Below, one piece after another: positions 7,485 through 14,867 of a stretch of 32,901 nt of DNA (its first letter is position 1; the number at the start of each line of letters is the position of its first letter). Below the pieces are notes generated by a model. That model worked only from the letters and a program-made list of their open reading frames with translations. It ran no database searches and was not told the origin of the DNA. Origin of the DNA: an uncultured Clostridia bacterium (lineage in GTDB: Bacteria; Bacillota; Clostridia; Oscillospirales; Acutalibacteraceae). The position numbers and the translations under genes were made by a program. The stretch covers positions 1 to 32,901 of the forward strand of contig CAMHCD010000005.1 of assembly GCA_946183545.1 (NCBI GenBank). The letters run 5' to 3'.

Positions 7485-8000
7485 GTGAACCTTAACGCAA
7501 TGAGATACAAGGGTGTGCAGTGGCGGCATAACCCTCGCGAAATAAGCTTTGCCTGTGATAAATACGTCACCGAAAACTCAACGGCGAACGGCAAAGCTGA
7601 GGTACAAAGCACGGGCAGAAGGAACCTGCGAATAACAGGCAAGGGTGAGCTTTACGGCGCGGACTGCATGGAACAGTTTGAACAGTTGTTTGCGCTGTTT
7701 CGCCGGGGAGGAAGCGGTATTTTGAGCATTGCAAAGCTCAGTCCAATATACGCGGTGTTTGAAAGCCTCAAGATCACCGGCAAGCCAAAGCCCGACGTGC
7801 TTACATATGAATTTGTCTTTCGCGAGATGATGGAGAAAAAACGCGCGGAAAAGCCCGTGTGCTGCTATCCCGAGGAAGGCGACCGCCTGTGGGATGTGAG
7901 CTATCGTTATGAAATCGCGGTGGAAACCCTGTTGGAGCTTAATCCCGAGATCAAGCGTCCCGACCTTCCGCTTAACGGAAAGGCGGTCGTGCTGTGCTGA
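7485..8000 (+). CDS. LysM-domain baseplate protein (XkdP/Mu gpN-like)
   Basis: A 171-residue protein starting at GTG 7485, 8 bases after AGGAGG. The N-terminal 110 residues resemble the beta-rich domain seen in phage baseplate proteins of the XkdP/DNA-circularisation type. The C-terminal 45 residues are a LysM motif (GDRLWDVSYRYEIAVETLL and LNPEIKRPDLPLNGKAVVL). In PBSX-like and R-type contractile tails such LysM proteins lie next to the hub gene and help assemble the tail tip. The same order is seen here, with the gpD-like hub starting 7 bases before this gene's end. Confidence 0.8.
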   Translation: MNLNAMRYKGVQWRHNPREISFACDKYVTENSTANGKAEVQSTGRRNLRITGKGELYGADCMEQFEQLFALFRRGGSGILSIAKLSPIYAVFESLKITGKPKPDVLTYEFVFREMMEKKRAEKPVCCYPEEGDRLWDVSYRYEIAVETLLELNPEIKRPDLPLNGKAVVLC

Positions 8001-8935
8001 GCTATTACGCGGTCATGCAGGACGGCAGCGAGGTTGAGCTGACGGCGGTGCGTTCCGCGGTCATCGACTGTGATGTTGATGTTCCTGCCGCAAGCGCAAG
8101 GCTGCTGTTATCATATGACGCGCGGCTGAGAAACAACGCGCGTGTGCTGACGGCAAAGGACGGTGCGGATACTGTGTTTTGCGGTGATATAGACAGCATT
8201 GTAAGCGAGGCGGACAGCGGTGGAGCGTCCATGAAGCTATCTGCTCGCAGCGCGGCGTCACGCCTGCTCGACAACGAGGCGGAGCCGCTCGATTACCGTG
8301 ACCCGTCCGCCGAGCTCATTTGCCGCCGCCACGCAAAGCCCTTTGGTTTGATCGTAGCGGACGGGGACAGATCGTACCTGCCTGAGCGTATGCGTATTCA
8401 AAAGGGAATGTCGCACTGGCAGGTTTTGGAGTGCTTTTGCCGCGCCAAGTACAACAGCACGCCGCACGTAAGCGCGGACGGCACGCTGTATCTAAAGGGA
8501 CTGCCGCCCGGCGACACGGCGGTGTTTGACAACAGCGGAGCAGGTATCCCTTACCACTCACTTAAAGAAAGCCGCAACCTTTACCGCCTGCTGTCCGATA
8601 TCCGCATTAAGACAAAGGCAACGGGCGGATACAGCTCGGTCTCGGTAAATCCGAACCCGGGCTGCGGCGGTATCGTAAGGCGCAGATATGTTGATGTGTC
8701 CGCCGATAACCGCTCTATGGATACGGTGCGTCAGATGCTTGACGCAAGCAACCGCAGGGGTTATTTGCTTAGTCTGTCCTGCGGCGGCTGTTGTACGCAT
8801 CTGGTCGGAAGCTCCGCCGAGGTGCGCGACACTGTGCTCGGTGTGATATCCGACTTGACCGTGTCGGGGGTCAGATACAAGGCGAACAGCGGCGGCGAAT
8901 TTTCGGAAATTACATTTAAAAAGGAGAAGTTTTGA
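7994..8935 (+). CDS. Baseplate hub protein, gpD / XkdQ-like
   Basis: A 313-residue protein that starts at GTG 7994 and overlaps the LysM gene by 7 bases. It has the layout of the late control gene D family (P2 gpD, T4 gp27, PBSX XkdQ): an N-terminal split-barrel region (AVIDCDVDVPAASARLLLSYD, CGDIDSIVSE), a middle LysM-like helical patch (IQKGMSHWQVLECFCRAKY), and a C-terminal beta region. Hub trimers cap the tail tube and bind the spike. Its neighbours, LysM before and spike after, match the baseplate module of contractile tails. Confidence 0.8.
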   Translation: MLSYYAVMQDGSEVELTAVRSAVIDCDVDVPAASARLLLSYDARLRNNARVLTAKDGADTVFCGDIDSIVSEADSGGASMKLSARSAASRLLDNEAEPLDYRDPSAELICRRHAKPFGLIVADGDRSYLPERMRIQKGMSHWQVLECFCRAKYNSTPHVSADGTLYLKGLPPGDTAVFDNSGAGIPYHSLKESRNLYRLLSDIRIKTKATGGYSSVSVNPNPGCGGIVRRRYVDVSADNRSMDTVRQMLDASNRRGYLLSLSCGGCCTHLVGSSAEVRDTVLGVISDLTVSGVRYKANSGGEFSEITFKKEKF

Positions 8936-9264
8936 TGTGGTTGATGAGTTACATGACAAAGAATTCCATCGAAAAGCCCTCTGCGGTCAAAGGCAGCGTC
9001 GGTCACGGCGCGGAGGGTACGACCGTGACCGCGTCGGGAGAGCATAAAAACCTGCCCTGCTGTTTTCCCTACGGTATTGTCAGCATACCGCCCGAGGGTC
9101 ACAGCGCTGTCGTGCTTCCGCTTGAGGACGGCGAGGTAGCGCTTGGGGTCACCGATAACTCCGCGGCGGTCGAGCCCGGAGAGGTGGCGCTGTTTTCCAA
9201 GGGAGGAGCGTCGCTTGTCCTGAAAAACAACGGCGACGTAGTAATAAACGGGCAGGTGTTTTGA
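8935..9264 (+). CDS. Baseplate spike / assembly protein, gpV-like
   Basis: A 109-residue protein starting at ATG 8935 after AAGGAGAAG, sharing one base with the stop of the hub gene. The middle reads PEGHSAVVLPLEDGEVALGV and the end SLVLKNNGDVVINGQVF, the OB-fold plus short beta-helix ending typical of gpV/gp45-type spikes in their minimal form. Spike proteins sit at the tip of contractile injection machines. This one is short compared with P2 gpV (about 210 residues) and lacks an obvious metal-binding HxH tip. Confidence 0.72.
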   Translation: MWLMSYMTKNSIEKPSAVKGSVGHGAEGTTVTASGEHKNLPCCFPYGIVSIPPEGHSAVVLPLEDGEVALGVTDNSAAVEPGEVALFSKGGASLVLKNNGDVVINGQVF

Positions 9265-9584
9265 TGCGCGACATAAAACTTGAAAACGGAGATGTGTTTG
9301 TTGACGTTACAGGCGGCTCCGTGCTGCTTAGCGAGGAGGAGTCCGCTGTTCAGCGCGCGCTGATACTTGCCGGAGCGCACAGGGGCAGTTTTGTTTATAA
9401 CCGCAGCCTCGGCTCGGACTACCGTCCGGAAATGGATGAAATGCAGGCGGAAGCGGTCATAAACGAGGCGTTTGCAGATGACGAAAATATGTATATCCGT
9501 GTGTCGGAAAGCGGTGAAGCTCTTATAGTCGATATCCCGACAAAAAACGGATCAGTGCAGCGGGAGGTGCATTTTTACGGATAG
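9264..9584 (+). CDS. Baseplate wedge protein, gp25 / gpW-like
   Basis: A 106-residue protein starting at ATG 9264, one base overlapping the spike stop. It has the signature of the gp25/gpW wedge family (DUF2634-like): GDVFVDVTGGSVLLSEEESAVQRALILAGAHRGSFVYNRSLGSDY, where the conserved 'G.f.yn...G.d' turn is clear. This subunit links hub and wedge and, in contractile tails, begins sheath assembly. Its 3' end overlaps the reading frame of gpJ. Confidence 0.78.
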   Translation: MRDIKLENGDVFVDVTGGSVLLSEEESAVQRALILAGAHRGSFVYNRSLGSDYRPEMDEMQAEAVINEAFADDENMYIRVSESGEALIVDIPTKNGSVQREVHFYG

Positions 9585-9606
9585 TTACGAAACAATATAC
9601 AACAGG

Positions 9607-10635
9607 ATGAAGGCGGACTACACCGAGCGCAGCGGAGTGGTGTTTGACGAGGCAAGCGATATAGCGATAAAGCTCAGGGTGCTGGCAGGAGAGATATTCA
9701 ACGCCTATTCACAAACCGAGTGGCTAAAGCGTCAGATGTTCGCCTCCACCGCTACGGGCGAGTTTTTGGATCATATCGCCGAGCAGCGCGGACTAACGCG
9801 CCGGGCCGCGACAAAGGCTCAGGGAACCCTGACCTTTTCCGTTAACGAAACAAAAAGCTACCCCGTAACGATCCCCTCGGGAACGGTAGTGGCAACGACA
9901 GGCGCACAGCCTGTTAGGGTATACACTACCGAGGATGCGGTGTTGCCGCTCGGTACACTGTCGGTGGACGTCAGAGCCGAGGCGGAGCTGGCGGGCTTCG
10001 GCGGCAATATTTTGATAGGCACCGCGACCGTACCGGTCAGCATGCCTGCCGAGCTTGACAGCGTCAGAAACCGGAGCGTATTTGAGGGCGGCGCCGACAC
10101 CGAGGCGGATAATTCGCTGCGTAAGCGGATCAAGGATACCTACTACTGTGTGCCTAACGGCATGAACAAGGCGTATTACATTCAGCTTGCGCAAAGCGTT
10201 GACGGTGTTGACAGAGCCGGAGTTGTTACCTATGCTCGCGGCGCCGGTACTATCAACGTGTATGTTAACAGCTACGACGGTACCATCGGTCAGGCGGTCA
10301 TTGACGAGGCAAGGGCGCTAATCCTGCGCAACCGCGAGATCAATGTAGATGTTGAGGTGCTGCCGGCGGTCGGCACAAGCTACGACATGGCTGTTACAGT
10401 TGAGGCTAAGGCAGGCTACACCGCTCAGGAGGTGCGCGAGCTTTGCACGAACGCTTTTGAGGAATATCTAAGCACCATTCCCTTGGGCGGCACGCTTTAT
10501 CTAAGCGCCCTCGGCAAATATCTGCTGGATACGGATTGCATTGAAAACTATGTGTTCGACATGTCGATGAGCAACATGACCGCCGCAGGCTCGCAGTTCT
10601 TTATAAGCGGCGACGTTGATATCGAGGTGACCTGA
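9607..10635 (+). CDS. Baseplate J family wedge protein
   Basis: A baseplate J/gp47-like protein of 342 residues from ATG 9607. Recognisable segments are the helical start with GEFLDHIAEQRGLTRRAATKAQG, the beta domain (YPVTIPSGTVVATTG), and the C-terminal part (RKRIKDTYYCVPNGMNKAYYIQLAQSVDGV). ATG 9607 has only a poor ribosome-binding site. The same frame stays open upstream as TDSYETIYNRM, which looks like a real gpJ N-terminus, and GGGAGG (9562-9567) precedes ATT 9571 and ACG 9577. Translation therefore probably starts at a rare codon inside the gp25 gene. J proteins form the wedge around the hub together with gpI, encoded next. Confidence 0.88.
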   Translation: MKADYTERSGVVFDEASDIAIKLRVLAGEIFNAYSQTEWLKRQMFASTATGEFLDHIAEQRGLTRRAATKAQGTLTFSVNETKSYPVTIPSGTVVATTGAQPVRVYTTEDAVLPLGTLSVDVRAEAELAGFGGNILIGTATVPVSMPAELDSVRNRSVFEGGADTEADNSLRKRIKDTYYCVPNGMNKAYYIQLAQSVDGVDRAGVVTYARGAGTINVYVNSYDGTIGQAVIDEARALILRNREINVDVEVLPAVGTSYDMAVTVEAKAGYTAQEVRELCTNAFEEYLSTIPLGGTLYLSALGKYLLDTDCIENYVFDMSMSNMTAAGSQFFISGDVDIEVT

Positions 10636-11117
10636 TGACAAGCTATGGATCTATGACGCAAAAGCTTGCGCCGCTCGGCATTTACGATTTGGAGGACGGA
10701 ACGCGCAACGCTCTGGAGCTTAGGGTGTTTGCCGACGAGCTCGACCGACTGTTTGACACACTGGATGAGATGGAGCGCGAATTCTTTATCGCCACGGCGC
10801 AAAGCTGGGGAATAGCCATGCGCGAGCGCTTTACGGGCAAAGAAAAAAGCAGCCTGCCTGTGGAAAAACGCAGAGAGCTGCTTACGATTGCGGAATATGT
10901 GACCGGAGTTGATCCTACGCCGCAGGGCTTTGAGGATTTTGTGCGCGTTTGCGGTATAGAGGATTTTACATATCAGGAGGTCGGCTCGCACGCCAAGCTT
11001 AACCTGACAATACGGGAAGACCTTGACAGCGGCGAAAAAAAGCTGCTGGAGGAACGCATAAACGCGTATATCCCGGCGCACTGCACGGTGAATATCCGCT
11101 ACACTCCGAATACTTGA
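10635..11117 (+). CDS. Tail protein I / YmfQ (DUF2313)-like baseplate protein
   Basis: A 160-residue protein whose ATG overlaps the gpJ stop (TGATG). It matches the YmfQ/DUF2313 style of gpI: an N-terminal helix with LAPLGIYDLEDGTRNALELRVFADELDRLFDTLDEMEREFF, a central AEYVTGVDPTPQGFEDFVRVCGI, and a beta-rich end with IPAHCTVNIRY. gpI completes the wedge with gpJ and usually carries the tail fibre. No fibre gene follows; the cassette ends here and a hairpin lies 7 bases downstream of the stop. Confidence 0.8.
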   Translation: MTSYGSMTQKLAPLGIYDLEDGTRNALELRVFADELDRLFDTLDEMEREFFIATAQSWGIAMRERFTGKEKSSLPVEKRRELLTIAEYVTGVDPTPQGFEDFVRVCGIEDFTYQEVGSHAKLNLTIREDLDSGEKKLLEERINAYIPAHCTVNIRYTPNT

Positions 11118-11123
11118 TAAGAA

Positions 11124-11147
11124 AGAGGCATGCCGACCGGCATGCCT
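11124..11147. terminator. Hairpin ending the phage cassette
   Basis: A perfect 10 bp inverted repeat (GAGGCATGCC and GGCATGCCTC) with a GACC loop stands between the gpI stop and the metallophosphoesterase remnant. There is no U-tract directly after it on the plus strand. On the minus strand the stem is followed by TTTCTT, so it terminates minus-strand transcription more convincingly. Confidence 0.5.
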
Positions 11148-11160
11148 CGTGCTGTATGTG

Positions 11161-11640
11161 CTATTTTCTTAGATTGTTTCGGTCGAGCATATATGCCTTG
11201 CAGTAGTGAGGATTGCTGTCGTCGCTGATGTAGTAGACGACATTGTCGTTTAGATATATCCTCAAATCTTGGGTCTGCTCACCGTTGCCGTCGCTGAAGA
11301 TGACGTTCTTGAAGTTGGGGTTGGTAACGGTAATGGAATATACTGCCCAACCGTAGGTCTTGTTGCCGGCGCCGACCTGTTCCACAGGCTTTTTGGCAAG
11401 GGTCGATGTGCCTGATATGTGTGTGACCTGTAATGAAGATCGCGTCCTTGTAGGTTTCCAAAATGGATTTCAGCTGATTGGTGGAATCGTATCCGTTGCT
11501 GAGCGGTATGTCGTAGTAGTTATTAACCGGGTTATCTCCGGCGCCGTAGTTTTGAAACAGCGCGTGCTCTATGATGTAGATATTATGACCGTCGCCGGAA
11601 TATCTGATTAGACGCCTTCGGATGACAAAAGTTGCGGTAT
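11161..11640 (-). pseudogene. Truncated, frameshifted metallophosphoesterase with carbohydrate-binding-like tail
   Basis: On the minus strand one frame encodes NNYYDIPLSNGYDSTNQLK and IFITGHTH, the C-terminal metal-binding GHTH motif of calcineurin-like phosphoesterases. The protein then continues in another frame (ISGTSTLAKKPVEQVGAGNK ...) to the stop at 11161-11163. The break lies at a (TG)4 run, 11418-11425; one more repeat unit would restore GHTHISGTS. The end contains FKNVIFSDGNGEQTQDL, similar to starch-binding modules of the CBM25/26 type. The N-terminal catalytic half is missing: the sequence decays beyond about 11640, where the promoter of the divergent vanZ-like gene begins. Order and orientation allow it to be the 5' part of the gene whose 3' end is the dockerin fragment at 124-333. 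Confidence 0.65.
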
Positions 11641-11645
11641 TATTC

Positions 11646-11674
11646 TTGACAAGCCGTGCGGATTCAAATACAAT
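11646..11674 (+). promoter_or_regulatory. Sigma-A promoter of the vanZ-like gene
   Basis: A perfect -35 TTGACA (11646-11651) is separated by 17 bases from -10 TACAAT (11669-11674). It predicts a transcript start near 11681 and a leader of about 70 bases before the TTG start at 11750. Confidence 0.75.
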
Positions 11675-11749
11675 AGAATACAACGCCGTACTGTGTTGAG
11701 TACGATCGTGCGGCGCACCCTTTGACACTGAAGGGAGAGTGAGTTAAGG

Positions 11750-12283
11750 TTGGATATCGTTCATTTTTTATATAATAAATCGAATATTTACTCCATTGCC
11801 GGAACTGTAATCACATACACCCTCTGGACGGTTGTCATGCTGCTGACTAAGGGCAGGACAAAAACGGTTATCACAAGGCTCGGAGTGGCGGCTTCGCTGG
11901 TGTTGATTTTTATGCTTACCATTTTCGGCAGGACAACCGATGTCGCCCACGACGTAAGTCTTGTTCCGTTTGCCTCGGTCGAGCCTATGATGACCCGCGT
12001 CGGGTATTATCGGACGGTTTATTTGAACATCATTCTGTTTATTCCGCTCGGACTCAGCCTGCCGTTTGCGCTGCCGGAAAAAATCAAGCGGCGCGTCTTG
12101 CTCACCGTCGCCGCGGGCTTTTTGCTCAGCGTTATTGTTGAAGCCACGCAGTTTGTTTTCCAAATCGGTAAATGCGAAACGGATGACGTCTTAATGAACA
12201 CCCTCGGAGTTTTTCTCGGTGCAACGTCATATTGGATATACCTGCTGATTTCAAAACGAATAAAAAAGAAAGAGAACTTATAA
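11750..12283 (+). CDS. VanZ-like membrane protein
   Basis: A 177-residue integral membrane protein with about five transmembrane helices. It carries the VanZ-family features VYLNIILFIPLGLSLPF, the EATQ motif after the fourth helix, and TDDVLMNTLGVFLGA. VanZ confers low-level teicoplanin resistance in enterococci by an unclear mechanism; most chromosomal homologues have no proven role. The start is TTG 11750, with AAGGGAG further upstream. It stands alone between its own consensus promoter and a bidirectional terminator. Confidence 0.85.
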   Translation: MDIVHFLYNKSNIYSIAGTVITYTLWTVVMLLTKGRTKTVITRLGVAASLVLIFMLTIFGRTTDVAHDVSLVPFASVEPMMTRVGYYRTVYLNIILFIPLGLSLPFALPEKIKRRVLLTVAAGFLLSVIVEATQFVFQIGKCETDDVLMNTLGVFLGATSYWIYLLISKRIKKKENL

Positions 12284-12291
12284 ATACAGCT

Positions 12292-12330
12292 AAAAACAGC
12301 GCCGCGATCACATGGTCGCGGCGCTGTTTT
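12292..12330. terminator. Bidirectional terminator between vanZ-like gene and nfo
   Basis: A long GC-rich stem (AACAGCGCCGCGA with TCGCGGCGCTGTT) is flanked by A-tracts and T-tracts. It provides U-runs for the plus-strand vanZ-like gene and for the convergent minus-strand endonuclease IV operon. Confidence 0.88.
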
Positions 12331-12333
12331 TTA

Positions 12334-13206
12334 TTATCGGAGCATCCATTCCCTCACGGTTTGGATCTCTTGCTTATAGCCTGCGTCGTCGTTGGGAGTT
12401 TCAAGAATGAACGGACGGTTTTGCAAAAGCGGATGCCGCACTACCGCACACAGCGCGTCTGCGCCTATCATTCCTTTGCCGAGCTGTTCGTGACGGTCCT
12501 TGCGTGAGCCGCAGGTGTTTTTGCTGTCGTTAAGATGAACGGCGCAGAGGTCATTCAGTCCGATCACATCGTCAAAATGCGCAAGCACTCCGTCAAGGTC
12601 GGTTTGTATGTCATATCCCGCGTCCCATATATGGCAGGTGTCAAAACATACGCCGAGCTTGCCGCGAAGCTCTTCGCCGCCGATAGATACGGCAAGGTCG
12701 ATTATCGCCTTAAGCTCCTCAAAGCAGCCGCCAATCTCGCTTCCTTTGCCTGCCATTGTTTCGAGCAGGACTTTATTTTGCAGTGGAATTTTGCTTGTTT
12801 GCTCCGTTTCACGGATAATGTCGGCAACGGCTTCGGCGATCTGCCGCACGCCTGTCTGATTGCCCTGTCCAACATGACAGCCGGGATGAAAGTTGTAAAA
12901 ATTCCCGGGCAGCGACTGCAAACGCAGCAGATCGTCGCGCATCATCTCACGCGAGTTGGCGCGGATCTCATCCTTGGCGGCGCAAACGTTCATGGTGTAC
13001 GCGCCGTGAACGACAAGCTTGCCGAATTGATTGTCGCTTATATACTGCCGCAGCGCTTCCATGTCCTCGGCTGAAACCTGCTTTGATTTTCCGCCGCGCG
13101 GATTGCGCGGAAAAAACGCGAAGGTGTTACCGCCGAGCTTATGCTCATGCCTGCCCATTGCAAGGTATCCCTTTGATACCGAAACGTGATTACCTATGTA
13201 TATCAT
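12334..13206 (-). CDS. nfo: Endonuclease IV (AP endonuclease)
   Basis: A 290-residue AP endonuclease that cleaves the backbone 5' to abasic sites in base-excision repair. All motifs of the trinuclear-zinc TIM barrel are visible in order: VVHGAY, FHPG, LLETMAGKG, CFDTCHIWDAGYD, AVHLNDSKN, RKDRHEQLGKG and FILETPND. The length is typical (280-300 residues). It begins 3 bases after the glycosyltransferase stop, so it is the third gene of the abrB-like operon and probably co-transcribed. The pairing with a glycosyltransferase looks accidental rather than functional. Confidence 0.95.
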   Translation of the reverse strand: MIYIGNHVSVSKGYLAMGRHEHKLGGNTFAFFPRNPRGGKSKQVSAEDMEALRQYISDNQFGKLVVHGAYTMNVCAAKDEIRANSREMMRDDLLRLQSLPGNFYNFHPGCHVGQGNQTGVRQIAEAVADIIRETEQTSKIPLQNKVLLETMAGKGSEIGGCFEELKAIIDLAVSIGGEELRGKLGVCFDTCHIWDAGYDIQTDLDGVLAHFDDVIGLNDLCAVHLNDSKNTCGSRKDRHEQLGKGMIGADALCAVVRHPLLQNRPFILETPNDDAGYKQEIQTVREWMLR

Positions 13207-13209
13207 CTT

Positions 13210-14610
13210 TCATACTCCGTTGACAGTGCGTTTTTTTGCCAGTTTGTCGTAGCGCATTTTGAAAAACACTCCGCTTATCGGATGTGACAGTACACCGGCG
13301 ACTATGCCGATGATCCATACGAACTGCCAACTTATAAAGAATCCCCACAGCGCCATAAGCGCACAGGCGATCAGCCAGTAGCACAGGTAAAACCACTTGT
13401 TGCCTTTGTTGACCTCTGCAAGCAAGTCCGTTCCGCCGGAAGTGTGAGGAGCGTTTTCGATGAAATCCGCGGCGCCCTTTACACCCGGGCATGAGCGAAA
13501 GTCATCGCAGCATGATTTTGCGGCAGCGGCATATTTACTGTCGTTCAAAACCTGCGTGACCGCCTGCTTGATGCCCTTGGCTGAATCGTCGTTAAGCATT
13601 ATGCCGGCTTCTTTTTCCGTGACTCGCCTTGCCACGGCGCGCTGCTCGCTTGTCTGCGGATACAGTATGAGCGGAGTCGCCATATACAGACTCTCGGAAA
13701 CGCTGTTCATGCCGCAGTGTGTGATGAACGCGTCCGCCTTTGACAGCACTTCAAGCTGGTTGACGTAAGGGTATGCCTGAACATTGCCGGGCAGCTTGCC
13801 GAGCAGCTTTTTGTCCATATGTTTTCCGTAGGATATCATAACGTCGATGTCCGTGTTTCCGAGCGCGTCCATACATTTATGATAAAAATCCGGTCTGTCA
13901 TTTATGACCGTTCCCAGTGCGATATAGACCAAAGGGCGGTCTTTGCTTTTGTCGGGACTCAGCGTTGAAAAAACAGAGGGACCGACAAAGGCGTAATGGT
14001 CGGAAAAGCTTTCCGCATAGGGCTGGAAGCTGCGTGAGGTATAGACTACGGTGTCGGTCTTGCTGTCGTTCTGTACCAGCGACAGCGCGCTTTTGACGTG
14101 ATAGCCGTAGGGCTCAAGTGTTTTGAGCTCCTTTGATATCTTGGGCAATCCGAAAATCATCCCGGACAGCTCGCGTGAACTCATCTTCATGTATTTTGAC
14201 GACATCTGATTAAAAGCAAATGTGCTTGTAGAGCATACTAAAGGCACCTTGTGCTTCCACGCGTTTAGCTTGCCCCAGAAGCAGACCGAGTCAGAATAAA
14301 CCGCGTCCGGCTTGAACTGAGCAAATTCCTTATCTAAAAAATCGTTCATTTTAAGCGTAGTGCGTATGTCCTGGATCGTCATTTCGGTGGTGTTGACGTT
14401 CATCAGGTTTTCCATTTCTTCGTCGGTGACCGGAGGAAGGTATTCGTCGCAGGATACAAATTCCGCTCCCGTTGATCTGATCTTCTCCTCAAATTCATCA
14501 AAGGAGTAAAATCGCACGGCGTCGCCTCTTTTTACCAGCTCAGCCGCCACCGGCAGCATAGGGTTGGTGTGTCCGTGAGCAGGAATACAGAAAAAAGCTA
14601 TTCTTTTCAT
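13210..14610 (-). CDS. MGT-family glycosyltransferase with C-terminal membrane anchor
   Basis: A 466-residue GT1-type (GT-B fold) glycosyltransferase of the macrolide/antibiotic (MGT, YjiC-like) group, expected to move a sugar from a nucleotide donor to a small hydrophobic acceptor. It begins with the PAHGHTNPMLPVAAEL acceptor-side motif. The nucleotide-sugar signature lies around residues 285-335 (YPYVNQLEVLSKADAFITHCGMNSVSESL, then PQTSEQ). After the normal end of the fold, residues about 405-450 form two hydrophobic helices (WFYLCYWLIACALMALWGFF and FVWIIGIVAGVL), an unusual membrane tail. Its ATG overlaps the stop of the AbrB-like gene, so the two are translationally coupled and controlled by the same operator. 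Confidence 0.88.
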   Translation of the reverse strand: MKRIAFFCIPAHGHTNPMLPVAAELVKRGDAVRFYSFDEFEEKIRSTGAEFVSCDEYLPPVTDEEMENLMNVNTTEMTIQDIRTTLKMNDFLDKEFAQFKPDAVYSDSVCFWGKLNAWKHKVPLVCSTSTFAFNQMSSKYMKMSSRELSGMIFGLPKISKELKTLEPYGYHVKSALSLVQNDSKTDTVVYTSRSFQPYAESFSDHYAFVGPSVFSTLSPDKSKDRPLVYIALGTVINDRPDFYHKCMDALGNTDIDVMISYGKHMDKKLLGKLPGNVQAYPYVNQLEVLSKADAFITHCGMNSVSESLYMATPLILYPQTSEQRAVARRVTEKEAGIMLNDDSAKGIKQAVTQVLNDSKYAAAAKSCCDDFRSCPGVKGAADFIENAPHTSGGTDLLAEVNKGNKWFYLCYWLIACALMALWGFFISWQFVWIIGIVAGVLSHPISGVFFKMRYDKLAKKRTVNGV

Positions 14611-14825
14611 TTTTCCTCACCGTCCGTTTCCTTAAACGCAGTGTTAAAAAGACTGTTAAATGATTTTTTCGGCGGAATGGCTATGCCGTGTTCTTCGTCG
14701 CCGAGCAGTATCAGCACATCTCCGGGTTTTATGTCAAAGACATCGCGCGCCTGTTTTGGAATAACGATCTGTCCCTTTTCGCCTACAGTAGCTGTCCAAG
14801 CGTATTTTCCCTTTGGAGTTTTCAT
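14607..14825 (-). CDS. AbrB/SpoVT-type DNA-binding regulator
   Basis: A 72-residue protein starting at ATG 14825 after GAGGTGAG. The sequence TATVGEKGQIVIPKQARDVFDIKPGDVLILLGDE is the swapped-hairpin AbrB (SpoVT/MazE) fold: 'v..kGqivIPk..R..l.i..Gd.l'. Such dimers bind AT-rich palindromic operators. The frame is open further upstream but without a plausible start, and the ribosome-binding site fixes this one. It heads an operon with the glycosyltransferase and nfo, and a perfect palindrome lies in its own promoter, implying autoregulation. Confidence 0.9.
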   Translation of the reverse strand: MKTPKGKYAWTATVGEKGQIVIPKQARDVFDIKPGDVLILLGDEEHGIAIPPKKSFNSLFNTAFKETDGEEK

Positions 14826-14840
14826 TGAACTCACCTCAAA

Positions 14841-14867
14841 AGTATGATTTGTTATACAAATCATACT
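14841..14867. promoter_or_regulatory. Perfect palindromic operator in the abrB-like promoter
   Basis: Two 11-base arms, AGTATGATTTG (14841-14851) and CAAATCATACT (14857-14867), flank a TTATA spacer with no mismatch. The site includes the -10 box of the minus-strand promoter, so a bound dimer would block RNA polymerase. The AbrB-like protein encoded next to it is the natural candidate ligand. Confidence 0.75.

Noticed and set aside
11118-11160. Attachment site (attR) at the right end of the phage cassette
   Set aside because: Comparing this stretch and its surroundings with 280-345 by eye gave no direct repeat of 8 or more bases, and no integrase is present.
12535-13074. A 179-residue plus-strand frame opposite endonuclease IV
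   Set aside because: It is an antisense shadow; the nfo zinc-ligand motifs are complete on the minus strand.
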